This document shows, one piece after another, positions 15,101 through 30,100 of a DNA stretch of 64,000 bases. Made by a program: the position numbers and the translations under genes. Origin of the DNA: Pomphorhynchus laevis (Eukaryota; Acanthocephala; Palaeacanthocephala; Echinorhynchida; Pomphorhynchidae). The stretch covers positions 24,724 to 88,723 of the forward strand of contig WNNJ02001529.1 of assembly GCA_012934845.2 (NCBI GenBank). The letters run 5' to 3'. The notes beneath the pieces are model-generated. The model ran no database searches and was not told where the DNA came from. It saw nothing but the letters and a program-made list of their open reading frames with translations. The first letter of the stretch is position 1, and each line of letters starts with the position of its first letter.

Positions 15101-18100
15101 CAATTCTACCAATCTTATCTAAAATTCTAGATTTTAGATAAGAATAAAAATTAAATTCTTTAATTTTTAATTAAAATTATTTATGTTAAAACTGTATTTG
15201 TTATGTTTTTCCAAATCTTAAATTGCTTTTTATTTTTAATTTTCCTCTACATTTTATTTATCTTTTTCAAGTGATTACTTTGGTTTATCTGGTTGTACAG
15301 TACGACTATGCAACTTTTTATTAGGGATGATTTTTGCTTTATATTCCATAAAATTACAACTTATGGCTATTATGTTTTACTAAACTGTTAGAAATTTCCT
15401 GCAGATGATAGCAAAAGCTATTAACCCGCCCCCCCAATACCATCTCCGAGCCCATGCTGATAAAGGAGAAGGTTGGCGATATACTTTGTGGTAAGCCAGC
15501 CGTAAAATAAAACCGCCTCATTAACAGTATGAAATGGTGTCTCAATGCTCGAAAAGTCAGGACTAGCGCATCCACGGTAAGCTACGCGCTCAGGTATAGC
15601 ATGGCCTGGCTGATAAATCATCAACGGTTTCTGCATTAAAAACGACTGCGGGGGTAACAAAATTAGCCACAAAACGATAGCAAAATCAACAAGAGAACGA
15701 GTTTGAATCGCAACACTCAATATCTACCATCAATTAAGCCATCGCCGTGAAAGTGGAAGGAAAACGTCCGATAGAAATATCAAAGCTGCGATGGATGAAC
15801 GTTATACTTCATGACCTGATGAGTATCAAGTTTCTACACGGGAAAAACGCTAAAGAAAAAGGAAAGGATAGCAAAAGCAACCGAAATATTATGCATTTTT
15901 GAAATAAAACTATTTTCAATCCTTTCTTAGTTCCTAAAAATTAAGAAAGCTACAATACAGGATGTATTGGTAGTATATGAATTTATTACCAATTTACATG
16001 TGAAATATCTCTTTAAAATATAAAATATCATAATTCAATTTCAATTGTACTTCAATAAACTTTTATTAAAGGTGATAAACACAAATTCAATTGTATTTCA
16101 ATTAACTTCAATCAATGTGTAACATTTATTACGAATTTAAATGTGAAATATCTCTTTAAAATATAAAATATCATAAATAATTTAATTTCAATTGTACGGT
16201 GCTTATGAATTATGCGAGTTAATTTGAGATGCCATGATTACATAAGAACATAAGTATTAGTATAAATTTCAGCGTTTATAGTATCAGATATTTTCAATTG
16301 AAATATTTAAATATTTTTATCATTCACAATATCCAAATCATTTTTTTTTCAAATAAATGTTAATAATGTTTTACTTAATATTTTAGATTATAATATATTA
16401 TATTTATATTATATTATATTTTATGTCTTTACATGGTTCTTATTATGTTTAGTAATAAACAATAATAAAATCAATTTATTTTTATTCCCTTTTATTTTTG
16501 AATAGAAAACTATTGACATAAACATTACCTTCATTAAGATTAAAGCAAGCAATAGTTCATCTTAGCAATTTTAGCACAACACTGTCTAGCTTTTATTGTT
16601 TAAAACAAAACTCTACACTTATAACATAGTTTGTGTGTGCAATTCTTACTTTTGTAAAAGTTATTACGTAAACTTACCTGCCAAGTTAGTATAACTGCCC
16701 ATATAAGAGCTAGAGTCAATTTTTTATTGCCATCAACAATGTCATTGCTATTAACGTTTATAAGACGAATCTAGAAAAAAATATAAGCTTATTTAATTAT
16801 GAATTCAAGATGTACCCCGTAATCTCTTAGTAAGTCAAGAGTTTTATTTACATTTCCAATGTGGTGAACGCGCAACTTTCCAATTTCTGGCTTCTAAAAT
16901 ATAGTAAATCGACTTGAAAAATGAGATAAAGATAATTCGTTTATCATTTTTATGGTGAAGAATTTATTCGATATGTACATTTTAATGAAATTTACCTGTT
17001 CTGCAAGTGGTTTTGTTAGTTAATCAAACAGATCATTTGTTTTATTGCCTTTGTCGCATTCACAAATGTTTGGAAAATTTAAGCAAACGAACAACTAAGG
17101 CAGATATACAGTTTCCTTGTAATTTTTCATAATTGTTTAACAAAGTGTTCAACAAATTGTTTAATTGTTTAACAAAAATTTAACATTTAAACAATTTTAA
17201 AAAATTGTTCAAAGCATGCAAATGATTAATATAAACCCGGTATTTCTGTGAAGTTTTAAATAAAAACTCCGAAATTTAAATTTCAGCTACCTAAGATTAA
17301 GTAAAATCAATAAAAGCAGTAAAATCTCTGCAATCTTACCGTAATTTTACAACAAAGTAAATTACACTTTATTTTCTCATCTGCATCTTAACTCAAAATA
17401 CAGTAACCCTCTCTGTTCACAAGAATTCATTACCATTTCACAAATCCCAAAAATTGATGAATAATTAAGAGGTGTAAAGCGTTTTATTTATTATTTTATG
17501 TATACTGTAGCGTCTTTCTTTCTATCCTTTCTACTGATAGATTTGTTAATTTTTTATTTATTAGTAAAGAGAATGAAGTAAAATATTTATTTAATCGAAT
17601 TTTCAATAGCCTACTGCTATCATCTTCAGGAGTGAATGTTACAAAATATTTTTACTTATATATTTGTAACATTTAAAATAAACAAAATATACATATTTTT
17701 TATCATTTATCACTTTAAATATATTATTATTTTATAAATTGATTGTTCACTCATATTGTATTATTTATTAGTGGAGAGAGTGAAGAAAATGTTTATTTAA
17801 TCTCGAATTTTCAATAGCCTACTGCTATCATCATCAGGAGTAAATGTTACAAAAAATGTTTTTTTTGTAACATTTACTCCTGAAGATGGTAGCAGTAGGC
17901 TATTGAAAATTTGATTAAATAAATATTTTACTTCATTCTCTTTACTAATAAATAATCCAATATGAGTGAACAATCAATTTATAATATAAATATTTATTGT
18001 TTTAAAACTGTGATGATCTCTGTTTAGTGTCAATATATCAAATTAGGTAAATTGAAATATGATGAGGCATTGATTAATTGATAAAACAACTGTATTACAT

Positions 18101-21100
18101 ATAAATATTTATCTATTAGTTGAGAGAGTGAAGTAAAATATTTATTTAATCGAATTTTCAATAGCCTACTGCTATCACTCCCAAAGATGATAGCAGTAGG
18201 CTATTGAAAATTCGATTAAATAAATATTTTACCTCACTTTCTCCACTAATAAATAATCCAATATGAGTGAACAATTAATTTATAATTAATTTTTTAAGTG
18301 ACACATGCAGACAGGTCGCCTACAAAAGCACTGAAATAAACAAAAAATTAAAAAAATATGTGTCTGAAGTATATACCACGTAGCCGATGTTCGGACGATG
18401 AAAAATTCGGATCTCATTACTAGCTTTCAACTGGTTACTCAGTAGAAAGGTGCGAAGCATGGATTTAAAAGTAGTGAGGCTAGACTGGCAGTAAAGTTTA
18501 GAGGAAGAGAACTCCAATTAAGAGGCATTGAAATGAGACAGTAACGCTGGCCAAAGTTCGTCCGGTGATGAGGAATGTAGCAGGAACTGTTTGTTTCAAC
18601 GAAGTGCTCTTGAGGTTGAATATTTAGCACCGTGTAATTTTAGGTAAAGATACGGAGAGAGATGATAAAGTAAACGGAAAGCGAGAATGGCTGAGTAATA
18701 TAAAACTCGATTTTGTACATTGAGCCAATGAAGATTGATATATTAGCTGGCATTGTAAAAATATCACAAATGTGCGAAATTTGAAGAAAAATCTTTAGAA
18801 GCAAAATCCGCAGGGGTTGTAAAAAGTACAACAGCATAACAAAATTCGGGCATTCCACCAGCATACTGAAGTCCACATGTCAGTTATAGAAAGATAAATC
18901 TTTTTTTGTATAACTTAAACATAGGAAGCCGGGATATTCTCTGAAATGACATATAATAAGTATCCGTAAAAGATGTGTAAAAATTTTCAGTTGCTGTTAA
19001 AATCAGTCATTGTATAAAGTTCGTGTTGCTTTCGCATTAAAGAATAAATTATTATTGTCAAATATGAATAAATCGATAAAAATTAATTAATTCAAAAAAT
19101 TAATTTCCTAAAATTTCGTTTGCTTTAGTTAATAAAATTCTAAGTATGGAAAGTATTCAATTATTTTATCTAACTTATGTAAGCCGAACTCTACGTGGGA
19201 TATGACGTTATCAATAAATTTACTTTAATAAATTTATATCGTATTTGTATTAGATTCATTGTATTAGATTAATTGTGTATATTTGTATTTTATTGGCAGC
19301 AATTTGTTAATTAATATTTAATAAATAGTTATTACAAGAACGAGGAAGAAGAAAATATCCTTTATTTGATAAAAAAAATCTTTTTCGATAGCTCCTGCTA
19401 TCATCATCAGGATAAAAATAAAATGTTTCACAATTTTTCTCTTTCCCCCGTGTTTTCAACAAAAATAAACAAGAATTGATGTGCCCCGCATTTTTATATA
19501 TTAAAATATATAATAATATATATTAATATAAGATATATTAATATACTTAAAAGAGAAAGAAAATACCGAATACCGAGAAACAAAACAATCATACACTAAA
19601 ATTTTTCACACATTTAAAACAAACAAAAAGAAAAAAAGACAGAATCATAAATCAATAAAATTAATATCATAAAATAAGTGACAAAAAATACGAATTTAAT
19701 AATAAAAATAATTTAATAGTAATGAATTATAATTTAATCTAAACCAAAACCAAATAATAATTAGAAAAAACAAACAAACGAATTGAAAAAATTAAAATAA
19801 TGTAATATTGGAATAATTAATTATAATTTAAATTTAAGTTTGAAATCTTATTTATTATTAAGCATTAAATTAGGTTCTTTTTTAATACAATACGCTTCTT
19901 GAATAATGCGAGATAACAAGTTACTTTCAAATGATAAAATAGATGCATTTTCAAAATCAACGGAATAATTCAAACTAACAAAATGCTGAGCAACAGCACT
20001 AGAATTGGTCCCTTTACGAACATTATAATTATGTTGTTTAATACGCTTAACCAAACCTTGACCCGTTTGACCAACATATACCTGTTCGCATTCTTTACAG
20101 GGTATTTTATAAACAATGGCATTTTTGTTAAAATCTGGTTTACGCTTAAAAATGTTGTAAAGTTTAGGTAATTTTCTATTAAAAATGTACACTTGGTTAA
20201 TACAACTATTTTTTATGTTATTGTTAGTAAACTTTGAAAATACTGAATTCCACTTGTTACTAACAAAAGGTATTCCTATATGATGTATTCTTTTTTAGGA
20301 CCAAAATCTTTATTTTTATGCGCTAAAGATTTAAATTTAGCTTTCTTAATAGCCCAAAGCGGAAAACCACTTTTTAGTAAATTATGTGTGATGGCCTTTT
20401 CTCTTTCAAAAATTAAGTGATAGTTAGAACAGATAAGCCTGCAACGTAAGTAATGTGACGTAGCAGCGGAAATCAGCCAATTAGTTGGAACGTTTGAAGT
20501 CCAAGAAACAATATCTGGCCCTGTATCAAATTTTTGATATACACATGTTTAAAGTATAGAGGAATTAACGCGCTTAACCAAGACATCGAGAAAAGGTATA
20601 CCCACATTAGATTCAGAAGATACGCACCATTGAATCCGAGCATCCTTAGAATTTAGCGTATGGGTAAGGAAATCCTGTGTAACGCAATTCTGAGCAACCA
20701 AAAAACATCGTCAACATAACGAATTTTTTGTATAAATGTTGCAAACAAGGGGGAAAAAGAAAATTTGTGAAACATTTTATTGTTATCCTGATGATGATAG
20801 CAGGAGCTATCGAAATATAGAATTTTTATTAAATAAAGGATAATTTCTGCTTCTTTGTTCCTGTAATAACTTTATATTTGAAATTGAAGAAGATTATGGA
20901 TTTAGTATTTATTATTAATATTTAATATTAATTAAACATATAATTTCTTCTTGTAGAACAATCTTTGTAAAGAAACAGAATTTCTTCGTGGATTTTGTAG
21001 ATGTAAACAATATTTAGGCAGATTCAGTTTTGCTATCTTTAGCCAGACATATTCTCATAAAATTTTACGTTAATGTCCTTATCTTTATTTAAGTCAGTTA

Positions 21101-24100
21101 TATTTATTTGACAAGTGCTTTAAATTCTATAAAATTTAGTTTACAAAACTCACTAAGTTTTATGACATAAAACTTAGTATTTTATCTTTGGAGTCACAAG
21201 ACTCCGGAAGTAATTAATAGTTTATTAATTTAAATGAAAACGTACAAAAGCGTCTAAAATTTACTCTAGACATTCCATTTTCGGCTTTGGAATACAAACT
21301 TACAAGGCTAGTATTTGTTAGTATTTCCATAAGCTGAATCAAGACTCGTCCATCTCGTAAATCTTTAAACAAATCCTTTACAGGTTTTATGTTACGCTAT
21401 AAACAAAATACAAATAAAAAATATTTTGAAGGTTGTTAGTAAATTAAAATATTAATTTTTTAAATTGATTTTTAATGCAATGAATATGCAGATTTGTAAT
21501 ATCCAAAGAAGTTCACCTCATTTATAATCGAACTAAGTACTTCTTAGACATTGATAAGCATAACAAATTTAGCTACATGATTTTCCTTTTTTAATTAAAT
21601 AAATTATTTGATTTTAAAAATAATTTGATAAATTTAAACTATGAATAATATTTATAAAATAAATGATAAAAAATATTAATAATTTAAAACTTTACGACTT
21701 TCAGATCAAAATATAATTATTTTATTAAACATAAATTGTTGCACTAAATTATCGATTATAAGCCCACCGGAATGTATTGGATTAAGTATTGTGATATTAG
21801 AGAATAATGTGCTCTCTTATCTAAAAGTTTTAAATCGAATCTTCACAATAAACAGTTTTATTCGTAGAATTACTGTGAACAAAAAATACAATTTAATAAT
21901 TTTTGAAAAATCTTGCAATCTAATCTTTTAAATTAGCTAATTAATTTTAAATTAGAAAATACATCAGTGGTATTTATTTGAAGCAATTGTCATATTGAGT
22001 CGAGGAACAATGTCCAAAACTTCAAAGAATAGCAGTTGGTATTAACAATCTTCTATATTTATTCAAGTGATATATAGATCAGCACATAAAGAATACCATG
22101 GGATAAAAAAAGTCTTGACTTAAAAATCCGAATTGTACCAAATCTTAAAATTACGATATTTATATAAAATATAAATATAAAATATAAATGTAAACAGGTT
22201 TGAACCCGTTGCTATGGTTGATCGTGGTGGAATAAATGTTGAAACATGATAAGAGCAATTCCTTAAGATGACCTCTAATCTTAATACATAAATAATTGCT
22301 ACCGATCGTCAAACGTAGCCGAGACTACTTAATGAGAACGTGTGACCTTTTTGTCATGTTTTACATTTGTCTTGTGTTTTTGTGGTAAACGGTCAATTAG
22401 ACTTAGATCTTAAATATATATAATATATAATATAATGTATTAATATTATATTAATATGGGCTTAGACCTTTAAAATAATATATTAATATTAAATAAAATA
22501 TATTAATATTATATTAATACAAATTATTATATATAAATATAATATATTGTATAATATATAATATATAAGTTATATTATAATATCTTATATATTAATAAAA
22601 GTTATGTGTGATAAAAAATCTTTAAACCTACGGATTCAAACCGTTATAACATCAATTTTCAGTAAATTATAACAGTAAATTACACGGCTTCTTTAAGCAC
22701 AATCCAAAAAGGGACAATTTCGTTGAAGTTAACAGCATACCATACTCCTCGTGTGATAAATTGTATATTAAGCAGGCTCGTCGGCACCTTCGAGAAATGC
22801 ATCTTGAACACGCACGCACATTTGCACTCCCAGGAATATAGATCTTCTAACCTTAGTTAAAATGTTCCTTAATGCTCCTTCAGGATACGCGGTCTATCCG
22901 TCTCCCCCAGGACATTACTCGATTTATCCCTAAACACATTTATTCACACTATACTTCGTACATACCCCCATCAATCCTCTTCATCTCAAGGACTCTTGAC
23001 CTTAGTTAAATGCTCCTTAAGATCCTCCCTCATTTTAAACTACTCCTGTCCAGCCCTATCTTGCTTAGTAGTTTCACTCGTTAAGAACGGTAAATGCCTC
23101 AGTCTAGCCAACGTCTATATTCGTCCGGGGGAGATTCACAAGAACCGTGACCTCCTGGATGGGATAATTGATGGCGGCTATGACATGGTACTAGGTGACT
23201 TCAACGACAGAACTGGTCGTTGGATTAATGCAGCACTCCGCAGAGCCAGGAATGGTTATCTTATTCATAAACCACCGTCCCCCTCCTTTCATTGCACAAC
23301 AACGAATTCTCTGCTCCACGAGAAGTGGTTGCTTAAACCCTTCTGCACGGAGCAATCGCGGCAACATCTGTCCACCTCTCATGACCTGATTCGTTGGCGG
23401 ATAGAAGAGGATTCCCTGCTTCATAGAAGATTCCACTATGATCCTATCAGCGTGGCTTTCTTCCAAGCAGCTATCCAACGCTTCCCCCTAAATTGGCATT
23501 GAGAGTTTAACCAAATTTAATTCTATCTCTCTTCGCAAGCCACCGCGTTTTTATCGACTACCTATAAAGGTCGCATTTTCAGCCCCACTCCGACAAAACT
23601 CAAGGTCCTGGCCAAACTGCTGCACCTCCCTGACCTCTCCTCTTCGGCCAAACAGACTCTCTCGAAAGAATACTGGCGTACCAGATACTGGTTCCAGCTG
23701 AGTAAGGATAAGTCGAGCATTGCTCGTCTTAACCCTTCTCAGTCTTCCTTCTGGAAGATATTTAAGAAAGAGAAGGTTGTTTGTTGGAAGGATAGAGCGT
23801 CCGGGTGGATCGGAATTATTGGTCTTGATGGAGTTTTGGAGGAGTCACTTTCCTTACATAACTATGGAGCCACTCAATCACCGCAACCAATCCCGCCTTG
23901 GGGAGACTTCAGGAGTAGAGATATATCCGTTCCAGATATACTCAAAGCCTGGGGGCCTCTTCCGGGCACCTCCAAAACCGTCGCTCCACTCTCTTCTCGG
24001 GTCTGTCAGCTTTTGACAGCCGATCAAAGAAGGGAGGTGGCCGTCACAATGTTATTAGCCACCCCATCCGATGTGGCCGGCATCAACATTAGTCGTAGAA

Positions 24101-27100
24101 TCTTTATCCCAAAGAAATATCCGGTCTCATGTCCTAAAGACCTGCGACCCATCTCGATTCAAAATTCCGTCGTATCGATCTACGAGAAATAGCTTGCGCG
24201 TAGAATCCGCGATCATTTAAGTAGGCGAAATTTAATCCCTCCTGGTTTCCATGGTTTCGTCAAGGGTCGCTCGGTCCATTCTGCAGTAGGTGAAGTGCAT
24301 CAGTTTTGTCGGGAGAATAGTCATCAACTTGCTGTGGCTGTTTTCCTTGACTTTTCTGCTGCATTTGACCGCATCTTCATTCCTTTTGTTATCTCTTCTC
24401 TCAGGTCCCTCGGGTTGCCTGCGAGAATTGTTAACAGGGTGGAGATACTGTTGTACACCAAGCGATTTTATTATGAAGACGACCCTGATGCGCGTCAGTT
24501 CTACCCTATTACGGGTGTGCCTCAAGGTTCCCCTCTTTCTCCTATCTTGTATCTTGCTGCTTCCATAAATCTCTTCAAAATATTTAAACAGCGTGATCAA
24601 CGTCTAGTGGTGTACGCTAATTACACCACAGCCCTGTTATCTGGACGCAGGTGCAAGGACGTTGTCTCTAACATCAGCCGTTTCTTTTTAAGATTAAAAG
24701 ACCAGTTACCCAGGTCCAACCTTATTCTAAACTCCGCCAAATCGCAGGTGGTTGTCTTTCATGGCTCCCCTGCGACGAAGCAAAAGCTTAAGAGATTAGC
24801 ACTCTCTGCTCTAGCCTCCTTATTTGCCTCAGATCCACTCCCTACCTTCTCTGGTCGAGTAAAATACCTGGGGTTCACCGTTTCGGTGAACTGGTCGGCG
24901 AAAGCCGACCTGGATAGACTAAAACGTATCCTGAAGAGAGCTAGTTGGGCTCTGAAACGGGCCCAACATCTGTCGTTGAATGGGAAAACTCAAGTGCGCC
25001 TTTGGGGTACTTGGGCTATCTCGGGATTAGTCTTCTTCTCTAGAGGACGTCCCCCAGAGCAAAGACTAAGGTTTCTTAAGCTCCTCATCTCCCGCTTACC
25101 CATCATAGTTCGCGCCGACTGGACTCTTCGGGGGGGGGTGAAAGACCCCGGGTGGTTTAGTCGGAAAGCGGCGTGCTGGATCGGTTGGAGGGCTCAGATC
25201 CCTTTGGATTTGGGGTCTCTTTGTGTATAGTGTTGGAGACTGTCATGTCAAGTTCAAGATGCAGTTCATTTATCTGACATTGACATTATAACTATTTTGT
25301 TGTCATTATTTATTGTCGTTATGTATTGTTTTTTAATAAAACCTTTATTATTAAACTTGAAAATAATGTAGATATATGATTTGTAATCGTATTATAATAA
25401 TATTTTGATTGCTCAGCTCTTTTTAATACGATTTTTGGGACAATGAGCATCTTTGATAATTTTAATTTTATATTTTAATATTATTTATTTTCTCTTTTTA
25501 AATAACTTTTAAACATGTTCACTTATTCCTCTATATTTTTCAATTATACTTTAATTTTACAAATTAAAAAATGTAAAAAGTAAATTGCTAAAAATTAAGT
25601 AAAAATTATTTTAGTTCTTTAAGAAACAAAGAGTGAATGAGAAATAATTTAGCACTGAATAAGGAATACTTGTCTTTAATACCCTATTTAGTTGTGCGTT
25701 GATCCATTTTGTAAATGTTTTTTCCTGGACGTCCTCGCGTTCGTCTAAAAATGACCAATAAAACGTAAGTAAATGGTAAAATACCTTATAAATGCTTATG
25801 GATAAAATTTAATGTTTTAATATTCGGAATTTTTTAAAAAGTAATCGATCTAGTTCAGCAAACTAAACGTCACACTTTATTGAGGAAGGAATGTTTGTGA
25901 AAGATTAATTTGGAATTTATACCAGTTTAGTAATCAATAATCAAATCAGCTAACTGAGTCGACGCATTTAATATAATCATAAAATAAACAAAACATAATA
26001 ATGCTAAATCAAAATTTAATAATTTAATAATAAAATTAATAATTGTTTTTAGATTTTCTATAATTTAAATCAAGTTAAAATAAAAAATTGAAATTTAAAA
26101 TAAACGTCGTTTTTATGAATTGACTAATAAATAACAGACGTTGTATCAGAATAAGAATTAGAGGTCATCAGGAGGAACTGCCATGCTATCAGGTTTCGGC
26201 ACCTATTCATCGACCCAACATAGCAGCTGGGCAAATACGTGCTAAGGACGTATTTCATCTGATCAAATCTGATTGTATAGTATCTTATTCAAATACAAAG
26301 TATTTTTTATCATTCCTCCATAAAAAATTTTCTCTAATGATTTTAAATTTATGTTTAATATTATTGTGTTTATTTATATATTTTACTATTTTTTAATTGA
26401 TGGTATTTTTATAGCAACCTAGTTTTAAATATGCATCTATTAAATTATTAAAATGATTTTTAAGAAAACCAATATCATTACATATTTGGCAATTCTTAAA
26501 ATTTCATTATTTAATGTATTATTTTTAATATGGTATCCATGAATGCTCATGCAACAATATGTTTCTTGTAAGTTTAAATATGTCATCTTTATGATATAAA
26601 TTAAAAGTAGTTTTAATTGTTGTAAATTTAATGTTCATATCTAGATATATACGTTCTTTATCATTAATATTGATTTTATTAAGAATGAGGCTACCAGGAA
26701 AAATTTGTTCGCTTATTGAATAAAATTTAATAGTTGTTAAATACACATATATCATAAATATATCGAAACATATATTTCATATATTTATATTGTTTAGATT
26801 TAGTTTTTACACAGTTATGAACAAATTCATATTCTATAAAGCTTAAAAACAAGTCAGCTATAATTGGGCTACTTTTACAACCCATTGAAACACCTTTTAC
26901 TTGTCTAAATATAGATGTCCCTACTTTTAAATAATTTTGATTTATCAAAATATTTAAGGATTCTATTAATTCAATTTTATCCATATATTTATATTTACTT
27001 GATGGTTTAATGTTTGTTAGATAAGCGTTATAATTATTATATATATAAATATATCTTTCTCCGAATATAAGATTAATTAATTTTACTAACGCTTCTTTAA

Positions 27101-30100
27101 TATCTACTTAATCTAGATTTGTATAAAGCGTACTAATTCGTATGTATTTATATTTTGAAAATTTATTCCTTTGGTCTGTTCTAAAAATTCTCTTGTAGAA
27201 TTAATACTGAAATAGTGTTTTATACCAGTATTAATTTTGATTACCTTACTATATTTTTTTAAAAATATATTGCAATATTTTTTAAAGCAATATTTTTGCT
27301 TTAAAAAATAGACAGAAAGTGGTTTTCTAATGCATCTTTAATATCTGCTAAATCTACATTTGTAGATTATATCAATAAAGCGTACCAATGTACTAATATC
27401 AATTATGCTCAGATTTAAAGATAGACAAATTTTTAATATAAAATTAGCAAGTTTACATGTTACAATTTATGAAGAAATTTATACCTTCGAATATAAAGAT
27501 TTATTAATGAATTTAATAATTTATTATTAATCTCTAAGCTACAATATTATCATTAATTTAAAATTAATATAATTTATAATTTATAATTAAAGCCACTATG
27601 TCAAATAGTGGCATATCGACTATGAAATGCATTATTTGATTAACAAGCGACAATATCATAAAATACTTTGGAATTTTAAGTTGAAGACTTGATGATACAT
27701 TTACATGTATATTATATTTTAATATATTATATATATTATATATTATAATATATATTATATTAATATATTATATATTAATATAATATATTTAATATATAAT
27801 ATATTAATATTTTAATATTTTATATATTAATATTATATATTATACTTTGTATAATATATTATAAAATATTAATATATCATAATATTCCATATGATATTAT
27901 TTTTTAATATTATATTATTTATTTGAAATACATCATTAATAGGTTCCCTCAAATGGGTCTAAAAATTTTAAGTTATCATGTCATTTACCTAATAAAACCT
28001 TCATTGGTTTAAAAATACAATGAAGCAGGGTGATGGGTTAAGTAGAAATCCGATTTCGCGTTGGAAAGCGACTGAAAATATGGTTTTATTATTGATAAAC
28101 TACCTCATTTTGCGAGTGCAATCGAAATTTCAGTTTTCAATTGTGTAATCTCGTCCGAAATTTCGCATTTTGCTTTAGTGATTGAATTTTAGCGACATGC
28201 TTTATGGTTTTATTTTGTTGGACAAGTGTTTCCTTTTGCAGAGATATGACTAACGGAATAATATATGCAACACGAGAATTTCACCCGCAAATACATTTCA
28301 GAGATGCTTTTAGAGGTTTAAAAATCGTACCATTAATTATATAGGAATTTGGAATTGTTGCTTGGTCATATTTTCTTCCTACTAAAGTTAAAGGTCCACA
28401 ACTTAATCACCATGACGTAGTTGTCCCAAATGTACTTTGATTTACAATTTGCTTATCTTCATAAGTCAAATTCTTTAATAATATTTCTTTAAATTTGTTT
28501 GTCAGACCATCTTTTACGACTCTTATTATTATAATTGCTACTAATTTATTGTTATGTGATTAAATTTATCACATAAATGATAAATAATAAATCATAAATC
28601 ATAATAATAAATCATAAATCATATGTGATTAAATTTATTAAATTTATTTAAATTTTTAATTGTAATGAAAATGACAATAAATATATCTGATTTAAATAGT
28701 TTTGGTTTTTGTAAGCATCGTGTTAGACAATGGTATAAAAAATAAAAAATACAAGAAAAATTTTAATTTACCAAATGACATGTAAAATATAGGCAAATCT
28801 AATGGCAAATATACACATGGCAAATATAATTCATATATACATGTGACTATGAATTTTGACGTATATTTGTAAGTCTAGATTTTTAGTCGCTTAATAGGAA
28901 ATGTTTATGCTAAAACACACATTAAAATATTTAAATTTAATTTTTATAAAAACTTGTTTTAAAACTTGTTTTAATTTTACATAATTTAATATATGTGGAC
29001 TAAGTTATTTGATCTCATTTCTTAATATTTTTAAAATTTTATAAATAACAATTAATTTAATTCAATTCATTTAAACGAATTCGTAGTTTTTGGACGTACT
29101 ATCGCTACAAAAGTTCTTACTGACATTTAAGCGTTTACATGATACAACGGAATTCATTATTACGCACATAATACAGGTTTAGATATCCATTGCAATGTTA
29201 AAATACAAGGAATTTATACACATTCCGAGCTGCCTACACTCGTCACTCATCATCCGCATTAACAAACTAACTTAATATGACAGAGAAGAAAACTGCAAGG
29301 AATTGAAAAATAGCACGGCAAATAATGAGTAAAGAGATACACGAACACATAGATTTATGTGAAGATTGCATTGCTAGGTTAAGGAAAAAAATTGGTCAAA
29401 ACCAAAATTGGATAAAAATTAGAATACCAACTCCGAAGCCCAATCAAATAGAAATAGAGGAAGTCATATCAGGCCTGGACAATGACAACTTCGAAGAATG
29501 TAAAGATGAAGTAAGTAATGAGCAAATACAACAACACAACGGAGTAACCGAGATTATAACTAGTATCAATGAACCCAACTCTAGTGTTAAAGATCAATTT
29601 GTTAACTCTAATGATTTTACTCAAGGGCCGTTTTTTAAAGCAAGACAGACGTTTAGCAAATTAAAGATTGAAGACGATCATCAGCAAAACCATCCCAATG
29701 TTTACGTCCCTAATATATTTCTTACAATGGAGCCAATCCAGTGTAAGCCAAGAATATTTATCAACACACCAGTGCCAAATGAGAAATCAGCAAATTGCTT
29801 AAGTGGTAATCGCCCGGATTGGCCAAGGAGAAGTTTTCGTGGAAAGAGCAATCATCACAATGCATGGTCTTCAAGTGAAGAAGTAATCAAAAGTAGTCGT
29901 GACGGTCGTGCTTGCAAGCAACCGATTGTATACAGTACGAATAAAAACAAAAAATATGACTTCGAACAAATTCCCATTGAATTTCTATCAAATTCCAAAT
30001 TGAGGCATATGTCCAAAAGACAATCTCAACCTATAATTGATTTACCACCTATCAAGATAAACGAGTATGGTCAAAGCTCTGCATATATCCCTAGCATATA

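Larger units (their letters stand above)
17573..18290. repeat. Cluster of five hammerhead-like repeat units, two head-to-head palindromes
   Basis: Units lie at 17573-17655, 17771-17852, 17867-17950 (reversed), 18118-18178 and 18182-18255 (reversed). Each carries a GATAGC-loop-GCTATT stem next to GAAA. Units two and three form a long palindrome whose arms extend into flanking sequence (ACTCATATTG on one side, CAATATGAGT on the other). Units four and five form a second palindrome of about 60-bp arms. This resembles terminal repeats of Penelope-like elements left without the internal part. Confidence 0.7.
19331..20870 (-). mobile_element. Penelope-like retroelement, 5'-truncated, with inverted terminal repeats
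   Basis: The coding strand is minus. From about 20730 down it shows RYVDDVF (RT catalytic motif), NVGIPFLDVLVKR (the FLDV motif of Penelope RTs), SHYLRCRLICSNYHLI and FPLWAIKKAKFKSLA. The C-terminal endonuclease frame at 19848-20192 reads VYKIPCKECEQVYVGQTGQG, the GIY-YIG domain typical of PLEs with its CxxC knuckle. About 105-bp inverted repeats close the element (19331-19435 and 20764-20870) and each contains a hammerhead-like motif. The RT N-terminal half is missing and the frame is shifted in the RT part. Confidence 0.85.

Noticed and set aside
23191-23478. Gene on the minus strand inside LINE copy 1
   Set aside because: It is an opposite-strand shadow of the endonuclease frame; the G/C-rich composition makes stops rare on both strands.
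28245-28440. Nuclear copy of mitochondrial DNA or a protein-coding exon
   Set aside because: The partly open translations match no mitochondrial protein I know in either code, and they are interrupted.
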